Assembly (NCBI RefSeq): GCF_017948265.1
Contig: NZ_CP072852.1
Coordinates: 806,001-870,000, forward strand
DNA length: 64,000 bases
Source: Rhodoferax sp. PAMC 29310
GTDB lineage: Bacteria > Pseudomonadota > Gammaproteobacteria > Burkholderiales > Burkholderiaceae_C
Reading direction: 5' to 3'
The first letter of the stretch is position 1, and every line of letters starts with the position of its first letter. Positions 1-8,040 of this stretch are shown here, piece by piece. The position numbers and the translations under genes were made by a program. The notes under the pieces were generated by a model that ran no database searches, was not told the origin of the DNA, and worked only from the letters and a program-made list of their open reading frames with translations.

Positions 1-277
1 GCAACGCGGCTTGCCCGCTGGCGGTGCTTATGGCGCCAATGCCGCCCTCCAGTGCCGAGATGCGCTGCTCCAGCACCGCATTGGTGGGGTTGCTGATGCG
101 GGAGTACACATGGCCGGCCCGCTCCAGGTTGAAAAGGGCGGCGGCGTGGTCGCTGGACTCGAATACGAACGAGGTGGTGAGATGAATTGGCACCGCGCGG
201 GCGCCCGTGGCGGGGTCGGGGGCTGCACCGGCATGCAGTGCCAGTGTGTCGAATCCGGGGTCTGAATAACCTGACAT
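1..277 (-). CDS. O-acetylhomoserine/cysteine-methionine PLP enzyme, 5' part (runs off window)
   Basis: Only the first 92 codons are inside the window. The translation from the ATG at 277 starts [20 protein letters not shown] and continues with [12 protein letters not shown] and [15 protein letters not shown], the N-terminal pattern of the Cys/Met metabolism PLP-dependent family. The DTLALHAG start and the SRISNPT segment fit O-acetylhomoserine sulfhydrylase (MetY-type), which makes homocysteine from O-acetylhomoserine and sulfide in the cytoplasm. A clear AGGAG lies just upstream of the ATG, which settles the start. The PLP lysine lies outside the window, so the exact substrate (O-acetylhomoserine or O-succinylhomoserine) cannot be decided. 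It is divergent from the CBS-domain gene. Confidence 0.8.
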   Translation of the reverse strand, partial: MSGYSDPGFDTLALHAGAAPDPATGARAVPIHLTTSFVFESSDHAAALFNLERAGHVYSRISNPTNAVLEQRISALEGGIGAISTASGQAAL

Positions 278-413
278 GACGCTCCTATTTGAGTTTTTGA
301 ATCCGTCTTTAGGCCTGCTCCTCAGGATGCGGGCGCGAATAGCGACTTATTGTGGGCTATATTTGGCCAAAGACAGGTGAGTGGCCGGTCATAAACGATA
401 CATGAGGTGAATG

Positions 414-872
414 ATGAAAGTCAGCGATATTCTGCGTGTCAAGGGTGGCACGCTTTTCACGGCCAAGCCGGAAGACACGCTGGCCGACGCGGCCCAGTTG
501 ATGGCAGAGAAAGACATCGGCTCCCTAGTTGTTATCTCCAACGGACTGGTCGTGGGCATGCTCACTTTTCGGGAGGTCATTCAGGCGATCGTGAAAAACG
601 GTGGCTCGTTTGGTACCACCACCGTTTATCGCGCCATGGACTCGGGTCCCCTGATTTGCACCATGGAAACCGAAATGGACGAAGTGCGCCGCATGATGCT
701 GGATCGCCACGCCCGTTACATGCCAGTCATCAATAAAAGCATGCTCATGGGCGTGATCAGTTTCTACGACGTGGCCCGCACTGTGGTTGAGAGCCAAAAT
801 TTTGAGAACCAGATGCTCAAAGCTTATATCCGCGATTGGCCCGAAGGCGACGGACCCGTCAAGCAGGCGTAA
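414..872 (+). CDS. CBS-domain protein
   Basis: A 152-residue protein made of two CBS repeats (about residues 8-60 and 78-130) with no other domain. Motifs include MAEKDIGSLVVISNGLVVGM in the first repeat and ARYMPVINKSMLMGVISFYD in the second. Stand-alone CBS pairs bind adenine nucleotides and act as small regulatory modules; the partner cannot be named from sequence. GAGGTGA immediately precedes two tandem ATG codons (411 and 414). The second has the better spacing, so 414 is preferred, while 411 would add one Met. The gene stands alone, divergent from the sulfhydrylase gene and convergent with the cupin gene. Confidence 0.85.
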   Translation: MKVSDILRVKGGTLFTAKPEDTLADAAQLMAEKDIGSLVVISNGLVVGMLTFREVIQAIVKNGGSFGTTTVYRAMDSGPLICTMETEMDEVRRMMLDRHARYMPVINKSMLMGVISFYDVARTVVESQNFENQMLKAYIRDWPEGDGPVKQA

Positions 873-888
873 GCGCCACTGCGTTTAT

Positions 889-906
889 TTGACGCTAGCG
901 CGTCAA
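889..906. other. short perfect hairpin between convergent genes
   Basis: TTGACGC, a four-base TAGC loop and GCGTCAA form a 7-bp stem 17 bases after the CBS gene stop, between two convergent genes. There is no T-tract on either side, so it is only a possible weak terminator. Confidence 0.3.
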
Positions 907-931
907 TGCACCGACGCCGGAATTTTGGAGT

Positions 932-1354
932 TCAGACCCAGGGCGTGGGGGCGGGAACAGCACACACAGGCTCCACATCCACTGACTTGAAGTCAGCCGG
1001 CGAGACGATTTCCAGGTACTCCATGTCGGGCGAATAGTCAAAAAGGAAGTGGCGTATGCCCGGGCGCTGGTGCACGACGTCGCCGGCTTGTACCAAGGTT
1101 TCCTTGTCTTCATACATGAACTTTGCCCATCCCTTGGTCATGATCACGATTTGAAAATCTGCCTCGTGACGGTGCCAACCCGTGCCCACTTCTGGTGCCA
1201 TGTTGGCTTTGACTAGGTGGGCAATGACCTTGCCGTTGGTCGCCTCGGCAATGCCAAGATCGCGGTATAAAAAGAAATCCCGAAGTCCGTCCGGCGCGAA
1301 CGAGGTGTCACCGGGTTTCACGTGGGAAAACTGGGTTGAGGTGTTGTCTGGCAT
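932..1354 (-). CDS. cupin-domain protein
   Basis: A 140-residue single-domain cupin. The metal-site pattern is visible as GWHRHEADFQ (His61, His63 and Glu64) and the second motif as RPGIRHFLFDYS (His102). The start is placed at the ATG at 1354 because AAGGAA lies at normal spacing upstream; an in-frame ATG 48 bases earlier has no such site. Small cupins of this kind range from isomerases to dioxygenases and sugar-binding proteins, and no specific substrate can be inferred. It is convergent with the CBS gene and lies divergently just upstream of aroC. Confidence 0.8.
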   Translation of the reverse strand: MPDNTSTQFSHVKPGDTSFAPDGLRDFFLYRDLGIAEATNGKVIAHLVKANMAPEVGTGWHRHEADFQIVIMTKGWAKFMYEDKETLVQAGDVVHQRPGIRHFLFDYSPDMEYLEIVSPADFKSVDVEPVCAVPAPTPWV

Positions 1355-1475
1355 AAAGTATTCCTTTTCGGTCAAAAAATGGGGGATGCTGCCCGCCATC
1401 AAGCATGATTCGTTCCACTCAGAGGTCGATAGTCAAGTCGCGTGGCAGTCATTCTGTCTGGGATAATCCTAGACT

Positions 1476-2570
1476 ATGAGCGGCAACACCTTTGGAAATC
1501 TCTTCGCTGTCACCAATTTTGGTGAATCCCACGGCCCGGCCATTGGCTGCGTGATTGACGGCTGCCCGCCGGGCATGACGCTGAGCGAGGCTGACATTCA
1601 GCCTGACTTGGATCGACGCCGGCCCGGCACCTCCAAGTTCGTTACCCAGCGCAATGAGCCGGACTCGGTTGAAATCTTGTCTGGCGTGTACGAGGGCAAG
1701 ACCACCGGCACGCCGATATGTCTGTTGATCAAAAACACCGACCAACGCAGCAAAGACTACGGCAACATTCTGGCGTCGTTTCGCCCAGGACACGCTGACT
1801 ACACCTATTTTCAGAAATACGGCATTCGCGACCCGCGTGGCGGGGGGCGGTCGTCTGCCCGCTTGACTGCGCCCATGGTGGCGGCTGGTGCGGTGGCGAA
1901 GAAGTGGTTGTTTGAGCAATACGGTACGGTGTTTCGGGGCTGTATGACCCAGATTGGTGAGATGCCCATTGGTTTTGAGTCATGGGACCTGGTTTCCAAC
2001 AACCCGTTTTTTGCCCCGGTAGCCGATGTGTCCGCTCTCGAAACCTATATGGAGGCGTTGCGCAAGGCGGGCGATTCCTGCGGCGCCAAATTGCGCGTCT
2101 CGGCGTCGAACGTGCCGGTGGGGCTGGGTGAGCCACTGTTTGACAAGATGGACGCCGACATTGCCTACGCCATGATGGGCATCAACGCGGTCAAAGGCGT
2201 GGAAATTGGCGCCGGGTTTGCCAGCGTTGCTCAGCGCGGCACCTCACATGGAGATTCCTTGTCCCCGCAAGGTTTTAAATCCAACAACGCGGGCGGTGTG
2301 TTGGGCGGTATCAGCTCCGGGCAAGACCTGGAGGTGTCGATGGCGATCAAACCAACCAGTTCAATCATCACGCCTCGCGAATCCATAGATATGGAAGGAC
2401 ACTCCACAGAGGTGGTCACCAAAGGTCGTCATGACCCATGCGTGGGTATTCGGGCGACACCCATTGCGGAGGCCATGCTGGCGCTGGTGGTGATGGACCA
2501 TGCGCTGCGCCATCGTGCTCAATGTGGCGATGTGCGGGTGGACCTGAAACCCATCAACGCATCGGCTTGA
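1476..2570 (+). CDS. aroC: chorismate synthase
   Basis: A 364-residue enzyme of the usual length for the family. It catalyses the last step of the shikimate pathway, the anti-1,4-elimination of phosphate from 5-enolpyruvylshikimate-3-phosphate to chorismate, with reduced FMN. Signatures are [18 protein letters not shown] near residues 15-32, [13 protein letters not shown] near residue 125, and [16 protein letters not shown] near the C-terminus. No Shine-Dalgarno is obvious before the ATG; a GATAAT hexamer ends 8 bases before it, so a very short leader is possible. The next gene, aroQ, is also a shikimate enzyme 26 bases downstream, which suggests co-transcription. Confidence 0.97.
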   Translation: MSGNTFGNLFAVTNFGESHGPAIGCVIDGCPPGMTLSEADIQPDLDRRRPGTSKFVTQRNEPDSVEILSGVYEGKTTGTPICLLIKNTDQRSKDYGNILASFRPGHADYTYFQKYGIRDPRGGGRSSARLTAPMVAAGAVAKKWLFEQYGTVFRGCMTQIGEMPIGFESWDLVSNNPFFAPVADVSALETYMEALRKAGDSCGAKLRVSASNVPVGLGEPLFDKMDADIAYAMMGINAVKGVEIGAGFASVAQRGTSHGDSLSPQGFKSNNAGGVLGGISSGQDLEVSMAIKPTSSIITPRESIDMEGHSTEVVTKGRHDPCVGIRATPIAEAMLALVVMDHALRHRAQCGDVRVDLKPINASA

Positions 2571-2596
2571 CGCCTGCCCCTAGTTTGGAAGTTTGT

Positions 2597-3052
2597 ATGA
2601 AAACCATTTTTATCCTCAACGGCCCCAACCTCAATCTGCTGGGCACGCGTGAGCCCGCTGTGTATGGCTCGCAGACCCTGGCCGACGTCGAATTGCTGTG
2701 CAACCAAGCCTGTGCCAGCCACGGCTTTAAGCTGGAGTTTCGCCAGAGCAACCACGAAGGTCAGTTGGTGGACTGGATTCATGAAGCCGGACAGTTTCAG
2801 GCTAGCGGCGCACTGGCGGGAGTGGTGTTGAATGCGGGGGCCTACACCCATACCTCGGTGGCATTGCACGATGCCATCAAGGGCACCGGAATCACGCTCA
2901 TTGAGCTGCACATCTCGAACGTGTTTGCCCGTGAAGCATTTCGCCATCACTCCTATATTTCACCTGTTGCCAAGGCCGTGATGTGCGGTTTTGGCGTGAG
3001 TGGCTATGCCATGGCCATTGCTGGGCTGGCGGTGATGAATGCAGGCGTGTGA
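2597..3052 (+). CDS. aroQ: type II 3-dehydroquinate dehydratase
   Basis: A 151-residue class II dehydroquinase that converts 3-dehydroquinate to 3-dehydroshikimate in the shikimate pathway. The N-terminus ILNGPNLNLLGTREPAVYG carries the catalytic Arg/Tyr region, NAGAYTHTSVALHDA contributes the substrate loop, and ELHISNVFAREAFRHHS holds the conserved His. The start at 2597 gives the family-normal N-terminus MKTIFILNGP. An upstream extension of the frame overlaps aroC and is rejected. Placed right after aroC, it forms a small aromatic biosynthesis unit. Confidence 0.96.
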   Translation: MKTIFILNGPNLNLLGTREPAVYGSQTLADVELLCNQACASHGFKLEFRQSNHEGQLVDWIHEAGQFQASGALAGVVLNAGAYTHTSVALHDAIKGTGITLIELHISNVFAREAFRHHSYISPVAKAVMCGFGVSGYAMAIAGLAVMNAGV

Positions 3053-3131
3053 ACATGACCTTGAGCGCGCCAAAGATTGACGCCATACGAACCACGGTCA
3101 CGGCCTGAGTTGAGGCGCCTGCGACATTGCC

Positions 3132-3551
3132 ATGGCTGAACCCGCCGCCCCGGTGCTTCTGAACGTCCCTGAGGAAGAGGTCGAGATTTCGGCTATTCGG
3201 GCCCAGGGGGCAGGCGGACAAAACGTCAACAAGGTGTCCAGCGCAATTCATTTGCGCTTTGACATTGCCGCCTCTTCTCTGCCTGACGACGTGAAGGAGC
3301 GCTTGCTGGCGCTCAATGACAGTCGTATCACCAAGACCGGTGTATTCGTACTCAAGGCGCAAACCCATCGAACGCAAGAAGCGAATCGCACCGGGGCCAT
3401 GCAGCGTCTCTGTGAACTCGTGAACTCGGTCGCCAGGCCACCCAAAACCCGGCGAGCGACCAAACCCAGTTACGGCTCCAAACAACGCACACGGGCTGCC
3501 AAGAGCCAACGCTCGGCCATCAAAAGCTCACGCGGGCCAGTCAACGATTAA
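3132..3551 (+). CDS. arfB: peptidyl-tRNA hydrolase ArfB (stalled-ribosome rescue)
   Basis: A 139-residue protein with the class I release-factor catalytic loop: RAQGAGGQNVNKVSSAIHLR, GGQ at residues 28-30. It has no codon-recognition domain. The C-terminus is strongly basic (RRATKPSYGSKQRTRAAKSQ), as expected for the tail that enters the empty mRNA channel. ArfB/YaeJ hydrolyses peptidyl-tRNA on ribosomes stalled without a stop codon. Length and architecture match the family. It lies between aroQ and the YhgE-like gene on the same strand with short gaps. Confidence 0.93.
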   Translation: MAEPAAPVLLNVPEEEVEISAIRAQGAGGQNVNKVSSAIHLRFDIAASSLPDDVKERLLALNDSRITKTGVFVLKAQTHRTQEANRTGAMQRLCELVNSVARPPKTRRATKPSYGSKQRTRAAKSQRSAIKSSRGPVND

Positions 3552-3572
3552 CGCCAGAAAGAGGCCCCTGTC

Positions 3573-5504
3573 ATGCCGTTTTTCTCTCAAACCTGGTTTG
3601 TACTGCGCACTGAAGCTCAGCTTTTTCTGCGTTATCCCCAACTGTTGATGGCAGCCCTGGCGGTAGTCATGATCCCGGCTTTGTACGGGGTGATTTACCT
3701 GTCCAGTGTGTGGGATCCGGCTGCAAAGACCGGCGCGCTTCCCGTGGCGGTGGTGAATCTGGACAACGGCATGGAGTATTGGCAGCACGACTTCAATGTG
3801 GGCCAGGAAGTGGTTGCCAAATTGCAGGCACGACACGCGTTTGGATTTATGAATTTTGTCGACGAAGCGCAAGCGCGCCGCAGCGTGCGGGAAGGTTCCA
3901 TGGCCTTCGCGCTGATCATTCCCCCGGATTTCAGCGCCAATGCCATTCCTGGTGCGGCGGCAGGGGCAGGGAAACTGGTGGTCTATACCTCGGAGGGCAA
4001 TAGTTACCAAAGTTCCGGTTTGGCCCGTCGGTTTGCCCAAGAGCTAGGCCATGAGGTCAATGAAAGCCTCAATGAGCGACGTTGGGCTCTGGTGCTCTCT
4101 GATGCGGCCGGTTCTCAGCGCAATATTGACCGACTTCATGCGGGCGTCGAGCAACTGAGAGCCGGTGCACATGAACTGACAGGGGGGACGCAACAGGCCG
4201 TTAAGGGGGCAACTGCGGTCGCCGAGGGAAGTCGCCAGCTGGCCCAGTCGGTTGTTCCCTTGGCCGGAGGTGTGAAAGAGTTAGGGGCGGGTCTGAGAAC
4301 CATGGACGCGAAGCGGCCTCGTCGCTCGGATTTGAAGCAACTTCAGGATGGTGCACAGGCCTTGTCCACCGGGCATGGCGAGTTGGGCAAAGGTCTGGAT
4401 GAACTCAAAGGTGGCACAGCCCGTTTGACAGAAGGGGTGACTCAGTTCAAGGATGAAGCGAATAGCAGCTTTTTGGTCTCTGCAGATGTGAAGGATCGCG
4501 TCGGACAACTGTCTGAGGGGGTGACCCGTGTGGATACGGGTCTGGCCAGTGCTGCGCTGGCCCAGGGGCAGCTGGCAGAAGGGGCCAATCGACTGAATGC
4601 CGGGGTGACCACCTTGATAGATGGCGTGAAAGCATTGGGCAAGGGGATTCATACAGCCGCCATCAATGTTCCTCCTGACAATCAAATCGATGAGTTGACC
4701 CATGGCGCCAGCGCACTGGCAACAGGCGCGACCTCTGTGGAACTGGGCGCTCAGAAGTTGAGGGTGGGGGCCCAGCGGTTGGAGGGTGGTTTGGACCTGT
4801 TGGCCACCTCTCTTCCCCCGTCGCTCAAGAAAATCGACGGCAGTGCCGAGGGTCTAGCCACCTCGGTTCAACCTCAGGTGGAGGTTGTCGCGGCGGTTGA
4901 AAACAATGGCAGTGGTTTTGCCCCCAATATTCTGTCGGGCTCGCTTTGGCTAGGGGCCAGCCTGGCGGCGTTCTTGATTCAGCTGCGTGTCTTGCCCCTG
5001 CAGGCGCAGCCATTTGGTCGCGCTGCCAAGTTGTCGGGCAAAGTGGTGATTCCTTTGGGGGTGGTCGCGTTGCAGGTGCTGGTCGTGTGCCTGCTGATTC
5101 GCTATGGCTTGGAGATTGCTGTCATGCACTGGGGGGCGTTGATTTTGACCCTGGCGCTGGCAGCCGCCACGTTCTTGATGATTATTGTGGCTCTGACACG
5201 GGCGTTGGGCGATGCCGGCAAGGCATTGGCCTTGGTGTTTCTGGCGGTTCAGTTGTCGTCCTCGGGAGGCGTCCTGCCTGTCGAACTGAGTGGCGGCTTG
5301 TTTGCCCAGATCAGTCCCTGGATGCCCATCACCTGGGTGGTCAAATCCATCCGTGCGGCCATGTTTGGCGCCTTTGATGGTGGCTGGCAGGACCCCTTGG
5401 AGTTGCTGCTAATTGCGGGACTACTGGCTGCCGTGATGGCCGCAATTGTGGGCCGCTGGCGGTACATTCAGGCATCCGAGATGCGCCCCGCGCTGGACTT
5501 CTAA
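3573..5504 (+). CDS. YhgE/Pip-domain membrane protein (ABC-2-type permease fold)
   Basis: A 643-residue inner-membrane protein. One transmembrane helix near residues 20-42 is followed by a long extracytoplasmic part and a C-terminal block of about five helices (residues roughly 445-630). Between about residues 190 and 430 the sequence is a run of related short units rich in G, A and L with the pattern GxxxLxxG, such as LAGGVKELGAGLRTM and LAEGANRLNAGV, typical of YhgE/Pip proteins. The family includes the phage-infection protein of lactococci and ABC-2-like permeases of unknown substrate. An AGAGG site precedes the ATG. No ATPase gene is adjacent, so the exported substrate, if any, is unknown. 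Confidence 0.85.
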   Translation: MPFFSQTWFVLRTEAQLFLRYPQLLMAALAVVMIPALYGVIYLSSVWDPAAKTGALPVAVVNLDNGMEYWQHDFNVGQEVVAKLQARHAFGFMNFVDEAQARRSVREGSMAFALIIPPDFSANAIPGAAAGAGKLVVYTSEGNSYQSSGLARRFAQELGHEVNESLNERRWALVLSDAAGSQRNIDRLHAGVEQLRAGAHELTGGTQQAVKGATAVAEGSRQLAQSVVPLAGGVKELGAGLRTMDAKRPRRSDLKQLQDGAQALSTGHGELGKGLDELKGGTARLTEGVTQFKDEANSSFLVSADVKDRVGQLSEGVTRVDTGLASAALAQGQLAEGANRLNAGVTTLIDGVKALGKGIHTAAINVPPDNQIDELTHGASALATGATSVELGAQKLRVGAQRLEGGLDLLATSLPPSLKKIDGSAEGLATSVQPQVEVVAAVENNGSGFAPNILSGSLWLGASLAAFLIQLRVLPLQAQPFGRAAKLSGKVVIPLGVVALQVLVVCLLIRYGLEIAVMHWGALILTLALAAATFLMIIVALTRALGDAGKALALVFLAVQLSSSGGVLPVELSGGLFAQISPWMPITWVVKSIRAAMFGAFDGGWQDPLELLLIAGLLAAVMAAIVGRWRYIQASEMRPALDF

Positions 5505-5513
5505 GCTCACACG

Positions 5514-5544
5514 CCCGCAGCGCATCTTTGGCTCAGGCTGCGGG
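5514..5544. other. inverted repeat between convergent genes
   Basis: CCCGCAG (5514-5520) pairs with CTGCGGG (5538-5544) across a 17-base loop, where the YhgE-like gene and the ypfH-like gene converge. The right arm lies in the last codons of the ypfH-like gene. There is no T-tract, so a terminator role is only possible. Confidence 0.25.
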
Positions 5545-6207
5545 GCTGGCCTTCATGGCATCGTCCCAAATTCGCTTGGGCACGTGAGTGGTGAGCTGGG
5601 TCATGTTGATGTCGATCAAATCGGTGTGCAACTCATGGGCAATGAAGGGCACTACCTCGGCAGTGATGTCGGCGCCCAGGTCGCGCAAGTGGTGCGCCGC
5701 TTGCACCGTGTGGCTATAAGGAATCACAGTGTCTTCTTTGCCATGCAAAAAATGAAAGGTGAGCTCTGCAGCCACCGATTCAGGCAGCTGGGCATATCGC
5801 CCGCTGATGGCGATCACCCTTGCGCAGAGCGGTTTTTCGGATTTACTGGACTCAAGGGCCATGACGGCGCCTTGACCAAAGCCAATCAGGGCCGTCGCAG
5901 CGGCCTGGGCACCAGCGGCGCGTTGCCAATGGCGAATACAAGCTTCAAAAACCGGTTGGGCGCCCGTCACACCCGCTGCCAAGCCTGAATCCGTCACGCT
6001 ATGGTCGTCAAACCATTGAAAACCAGTTGCGCCCACTGATGGTTCGGGTGCCGCGACGGCCACCACCATGGCATCCGGGAATTCTTCAGTGAGCCGCGCT
6101 GCCAAAGGGCTCATCGCTTGTGCAGTACCACCGGCTCCATGAAAAAGAAGAAAAAGCTGGGCGGCGGGAAAGGCGGGCTCTTGAATAACAAGGGTGTGAG
6201 GCGTCAT
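5533..6207 (-). CDS. YpfH-like alpha/beta hydrolase lacking the catalytic serine
   Basis: A 224-residue protein of the YpfH/carboxylesterase (phospholipase/carboxylesterase) type. The oxyanion segment LFLLFHGAGG (about residues 18-27), the acid residue in HGKEDTVIPYS (Asp159) and the histidine in IAHELHTDLI (His191) are in place. The nucleophile elbow, normally GFSQG, reads IGFGQGAVMAL, so residue 111 is Gly (codon GGT at 5875-5877) instead of Ser. A single A-to-G change from AGT would explain this. Serine esterase activity would be lost, so the protein may be a pseudoenzyme, or the base may be a sequencing error. It is transcribed downstream of the diguanylate cyclase gene. Confidence 0.85.
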   Translation of the reverse strand: MTPHTLVIQEPAFPAAQLFLLFHGAGGTAQAMSPLAARLTEEFPDAMVVAVAAPEPSVGATGFQWFDDHSVTDSGLAAGVTGAQPVFEACIRHWQRAAGAQAAATALIGFGQGAVMALESSKSEKPLCARVIAISGRYAQLPESVAAELTFHFLHGKEDTVIPYSHTVQAAHHLRDLGADITAEVVPFIAHELHTDLIDINMTQLTTHVPKRIWDDAMKASPAA

Positions 6208-6230
6208 GACAGACGGGGTTTCAGTGGTTG

Positions 6231-6256
6231 GGCCATTGCGGAAGGGGCCAATGGCC
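6231..6256. other. 8-bp-stem hairpin upstream of the ypfH-like gene
   Basis: GGCCATTG (6231-6238) and CAATGGCC (6249-6256) pair perfectly around a 10-base loop in the gap between the diguanylate cyclase stop and the ypfH-like start. It lacks a T-tract. It may be an operator, an mRNA structure or chance. Confidence 0.3.
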
Positions 6257-6312
6257 GGCTAGTCTAACGCTCGAACCTGCCAACGATATCGGACTCCACC
6301 CACTGGAAATGG

Positions 6313-7947
6313 CTAGTGCAGTGTGTGCGCGGCGTTCAAGCGGGTTTTCTTTTTCAAGTACATGGCCGTGTCGCTGCGGTGGGTCAGGGTTTCGACCGTG
6401 TCTTGTTGCTCGGCCCGGGCCACGCCCACACTGATGCTGCTTTGAAGACCCGGACTGAGGGCCGACCAGTCAAACTGGCGCACCGTGTCGCCAATGCGTT
6501 GGCATACCTGCTGGGCAATGTCCAAGTCTGCGGTTTTAAAGACGATGACAAATTCATCACCCCCCAGTCGTGCCGCCATGTCATCTTCCCGCACATGGGC
6601 TTTCAGAATTTTTGCAATGCGCTTTAGCACCTCGTCACCCACCTGGTGCGAGAACCGATCATTGATTTGCTTGAATTGGTCAACATCAATCAAAGCCATG
6701 CAGGGCATTTGCCCACGTTCCTTGCCCAGACGAAGCAGGTCGTCGGCATAACGCTCAAAACTTCGACGGTTGGGAATGCCGGTCAAACTGTCCTCCAGGG
6801 ACAGTTTTTCCAGTTGGCGCGAGGTCAGCTCCAGCAGGGCGATGCTGCGCTGGCGCAAGCGAAGGTCCATCTGCCAGTTGATCACGTGCTCTCGGGACTC
6901 CAGGCAGTCGCTGCGAATCAACTGCTCTCGTTGGCGAAGACGCCGAAGCTCGTCGAGTGCGCGGGCCGACGCGCCTTGAGCTTCAAACAATTGAGACGCA
7001 AGCATGTGGCCCAGACAGGCCAATTGTTCATGCTCCACGGTGACCGCAATTTCGATCATCTTGGCGGCCTGTTCGTGGGCCACTGGCCAGTTTTGATCCG
7101 CCCAGGCGATTTCGGCGCGTATCCAGGCTTCCAGCGCAACCAGCCACGTCAACGTTCCGTATCCCTGCGCCCAACGGCTTAGCTTGATGGCCGCCGCTTT
7201 GGCCGGCTCAAGCTGGCCGTGCCAACAGTGGTCCAAACTGGCTGCGAACATCAATACGGCTTCTGTCGTGACATTGGGGGTCAGTGAGGCGGTTTGGTTG
7301 TGGTGGTGTCCTTGCATGACGGACTCGCGCAAGACTCGCATAAGAGCCAGTGAGGGGAGTGGGCCTTCGTCGAACCGCTCATGGAATATGCGGATGATCT
7401 GGTTCCACCATTGATTGATCCGGGGTTGAAACGTATCAAGTTTCGGGGTGGTTTGCTCCGCTATTTGTAGCGCGGTCTGAAGCGCCTGCTCGGCCTTGTC
7501 GAAGTTTCGACTCCAAAAATAAGCCACACCCAGTGCGTTGTAAGACAACACGCTGTGTTCCGCGTTTTCAACAAATTCACTCAGGCGAACGCTCAGCAGG
7601 GCGGCTTCAACCGCCTCCTCATTGCGCCCCAGGTTCACGGCAACATAGGCATGGGTGCTCAGCGCCATCACCTCACCCGAGGTGTCGCCCAACAGTTGAA
7701 AGGCTTGAGCGGCACGCTGGCTGGCCCGGTGCGCCCGCCGGTAGCGGGACAACATGCGGTCGCAGTGGGCCAGGCACAGCAAGGCTTTGGCTTCAAAGCG
7801 TTTGCTTTCCAGCGCCAAGGCCGCTTTCAGCGCCTGATGGGACAACTCCCGCCCGGTTTTAACGTCGCCTTGATCCAGCGCCGCGTGAGCTCTTTTCAGC
7901 AAGGCGTCCAGTTGGACCTCGGCGCGCGAACGATCATCGTTGTTCAT
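6313..7947 (-). CDS. diguanylate cyclase with N-terminal TPR-like repeats
   Basis: A 544-residue protein. The N-terminal two thirds are helical and TPR-like (for example ALNLGRNEEAVEAALLSVRL and FDKAEQALQTALQIAEQ); there is no signal peptide or transmembrane segment, so it is cytoplasmic. A short coiled linker leads to a GGDEF domain in the last 170 residues, starting at DSLTGIPNRRSFERY. The active-site motif is RLGGDEFVIVF (GGDEF near residue 461). The inhibitory-site RxxD (REDD) lies five residues before it, so the protein should make c-di-GMP from two GTP and be product-inhibited. The ATG at 7947 is chosen because the frame further upstream overlaps dinG and does not look like protein. It is divergent from dinG, with about 90 bases between them. 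Confidence 0.9.
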   Translation of the reverse strand: MNNDDRSRAEVQLDALLKRAHAALDQGDVKTGRELSHQALKAALALESKRFEAKALLCLAHCDRMLSRYRRAHRASQRAAQAFQLLGDTSGEVMALSTHAYVAVNLGRNEEAVEAALLSVRLSEFVENAEHSVLSYNALGVAYFWSRNFDKAEQALQTALQIAEQTTPKLDTFQPRINQWWNQIIRIFHERFDEGPLPSLALMRVLRESVMQGHHHNQTASLTPNVTTEAVLMFAASLDHCWHGQLEPAKAAAIKLSRWAQGYGTLTWLVALEAWIRAEIAWADQNWPVAHEQAAKMIEIAVTVEHEQLACLGHMLASQLFEAQGASARALDELRRLRQREQLIRSDCLESREHVINWQMDLRLRQRSIALLELTSRQLEKLSLEDSLTGIPNRRSFERYADDLLRLGKERGQMPCMALIDVDQFKQINDRFSHQVGDEVLKRIAKILKAHVREDDMAARLGGDEFVIVFKTADLDIAQQVCQRIGDTVRQFDWSALSPGLQSSISVGVARAEQQDTVETLTHRSDTAMYLKKKTRLNAAHTLH

Positions 7948-8040
7948 GGTGTTATTTTGCGCGAATCCAGCCTCCAGCAGTTGGCACTTGATTCGGCGGT
8001 GTAATAGGGGGATGTCAATCGTTCGATTCAAACAACAACA

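Noticed and set aside
1449..1919. Minus-strand open frame over the 5' part of aroC
   Set aside because: Antisense shadow of a strongly conserved enzyme with no motif of its own.
2438..2596. Upstream extension of the aroQ frame
   Set aside because: It lies inside aroC, and the family N-terminus begins at 2597.
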